Below are positions 63,372 through 64,000 of a stretch of DNA of 64,000 bases, one piece after another (positions within the stretch are counted from its first letter, which is position 1; each line of letters begins with the position of its first letter). The stretch lies in contig JAFUIP010000015.1 in NCBI GenBank assembly GCA_017468435.1, positions 1 through 64,000 on the forward strand, written 5' to 3'. The DNA is from Bacteroidales bacterium (GTDB lineage Bacteria > Bacteroidota > Bacteroidia > Bacteroidales > UBA1402). A model generated the notes under the pieces. That model saw nothing but the letters and a program-made list of their open reading frames with translations. It made no database searches and had not been told where the DNA came from. A program made the translations under genes and the position numbers.

Positions 63372-64000
63372 TGTATAAGAACGATCAGAGGGTTGTCCTG
63401 ACCTTAGATGCCGGTGGCACCAACTTTGTATTTTCAGCCATCAGAGGCTACGAAGAAATAGTACCCGCCTTTAGTTTGCCTTCGCATGCAGATCATTTGG
63501 ATGAATGTCTGCAAACTATTCGCGATGGATTTACCAGTGTTTTGAAAAGTTTGCAGACAATGGGTTTGCAAGCCATAGCCATCAGTTTTGCCTTTCCCGG
63601 CCCGGCCGACTTCAGGCGCGGCATCATCATGGATTTGAACAATATGCCGGCATTTCGCGGCGGCGTGCCCTTGAAAGATTATTTGGAAGACATTTTCCAT
63701 CTGCCCGTGTTCATCAACAACGATGCCGACCTTTTTGCTTACGGAGAATGCATTGCCGGTGCCCTGCCCCAGACCAACGCCCTGCTGGCAGAGAAAGGTT
63801 GCAGCAAACAGTTCAACAACCTGATAGGTTTCACTTTCGGCACCGGGTTCGGCTGCGGCATCACCAGCAACAAGGAGTTGTACATAGGCGACAACAGCAG
63901 CGCCGGCGAAATCATCATGATGCGCCACAAACATAAGAGAGATATCATCGTGGAAGAAGGCGTGAGCATACGCGCCATCAAGAGAGTCTATCACGAGCAT
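63371..64000 (+). CDS. ROK-family sugar kinase, N-terminal part
   Basis: The ATG at 63371 shares one base with the CotH stop (TAATG), and the frame stays open to the window edge (210 residues so far). Residues 8-20 (RVVLTLDAGGTNFVF) hold the ATP-binding DxGGT. INNDADLFAYGE, with the sugar-binding Asn-Asp and catalytic Asp, and GFTFGTGFGCGIT follow. The pattern fits ROK kinases for hexoses or N-acetylhexosamines. Zinc-site His/Cys would lie beyond the edge. Substrate is not predictable. Near 63958 VEEGVSIRAIKR may be a special loop. Confidence 0.82.
   Translation, partial: MYKNDQRVVLTLDAGGTNFVFSAIRGYEEIVPAFSLPSHADHLDECLQTIRDGFTSVLKSLQTMGLQAIAISFAFPGPADFRRGIIMDLNNMPAFRGGVPLKDYLEDIFHLPVFINNDADLFAYGECIAGALPQTNALLAEKGCSKQFNNLIGFTFGTGFGCGITSNKELYIGDNSSAGEIIMMRHKHKRDIIVEEGVSIRAIKRVYHEH

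Overview
The window looks like a Bacteroidales chromosome (phylum Bacteroidota). Evidence: Bacteroidota-type -7 boxes (TAnnTTTG) in front of several genes, weak A-rich ribosome-binding regions, a Bacteroides-type MobV relaxase remnant, a BspA-like leucine-rich-repeat remnant, adjacent genes for a GlsA/GlsB-like glycine-lipid pathway, and a type IX secretion sorting tail on a CotH protein. The core looks roughly 45-50% GC by eye; the segment at about 1-23 kb and a small islet at 38.7-40.8 kb are clearly more AT-rich. Genus cannot be fixed from this; a Prevotellaceae-like member is a guess.

Region 1 (1-917) is the left flank: the 3' end of a short-chain dehydrogenase, then decayed fragments. 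Region 2 (918-23035) is a probable integrated island of about 22 kb. It is bracketed by a perfect 23-bp direct repeat (918-940 and 23013-23035) and carries several TTTGTTTGTC-type repeats just inside both ends. From left to right it holds a wrecked integrase/mobilisation scar, a small XRE regulator, and a type 3 BREX phage-defence cluster (brxF, brxC, pglXI, brxHII, pglZ, brxA). Two extra genes are interleaved in that cluster: a DUF4143 ATPase, and an AlbA_2/RecG-like ATP-binding protein. After brxA come a 1235-residue STAND-like protein and a trypsin-like protease. The methyltransferase pglXI is a compositional mosaic, and the BrxF homologue has no P-loop.

Region 3 (23.1-38.6 kb) is housekeeping: AbrB-type regulator and acyltransferase, desulfoferrodoxin, the ACT-domain/UPF0210 pair, a minus-strand operon of permease, GlsA, GlsB and a HAD phosphatase, a second minus-strand operon (SpoU methylase, class II aldolase, lipoate ligase, C69 dipeptidase, mannose-6-phosphate isomerase), a POT transporter and an aldo/keto reductase. 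Region 4 (38.7-41.0 kb) is an AT-rich islet with an unknown membrane protein, an Abi-like HEPN protein, a perfect 48-bp palindrome and a long GC-rich inverted-repeat element.

Region 5 (41.0-46.9 kb) holds a GH28 glycosidase, a TrpB2-type tryptophan synthase beta chain, tRNA-Asp(GTC), an aminotransferase and peptidase T. Region 6 (47.0-53.3 kb) is a branched-chain amino acid operon, leuA-leuC-leuD-cimA-leuB. In front of it I see what reads as a complete ribosome-mediated attenuator: a promoter, a 25-codon leader peptide containing IILLSGIILL, an antiterminator pairing, and an intrinsic terminator ending 8 nt before leuA. A leader tuned to both Ile and Leu fits an operon that holds isopropylmalate and citramalate synthases together. 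Region 7 (53.3-64 kb) is cell envelope and replication: LptD-like protein, HD-domain protein, NamZ-like muramidase, amidase, dnaA, a CotH-domain secreted protein, and the start of a ROK-family kinase.
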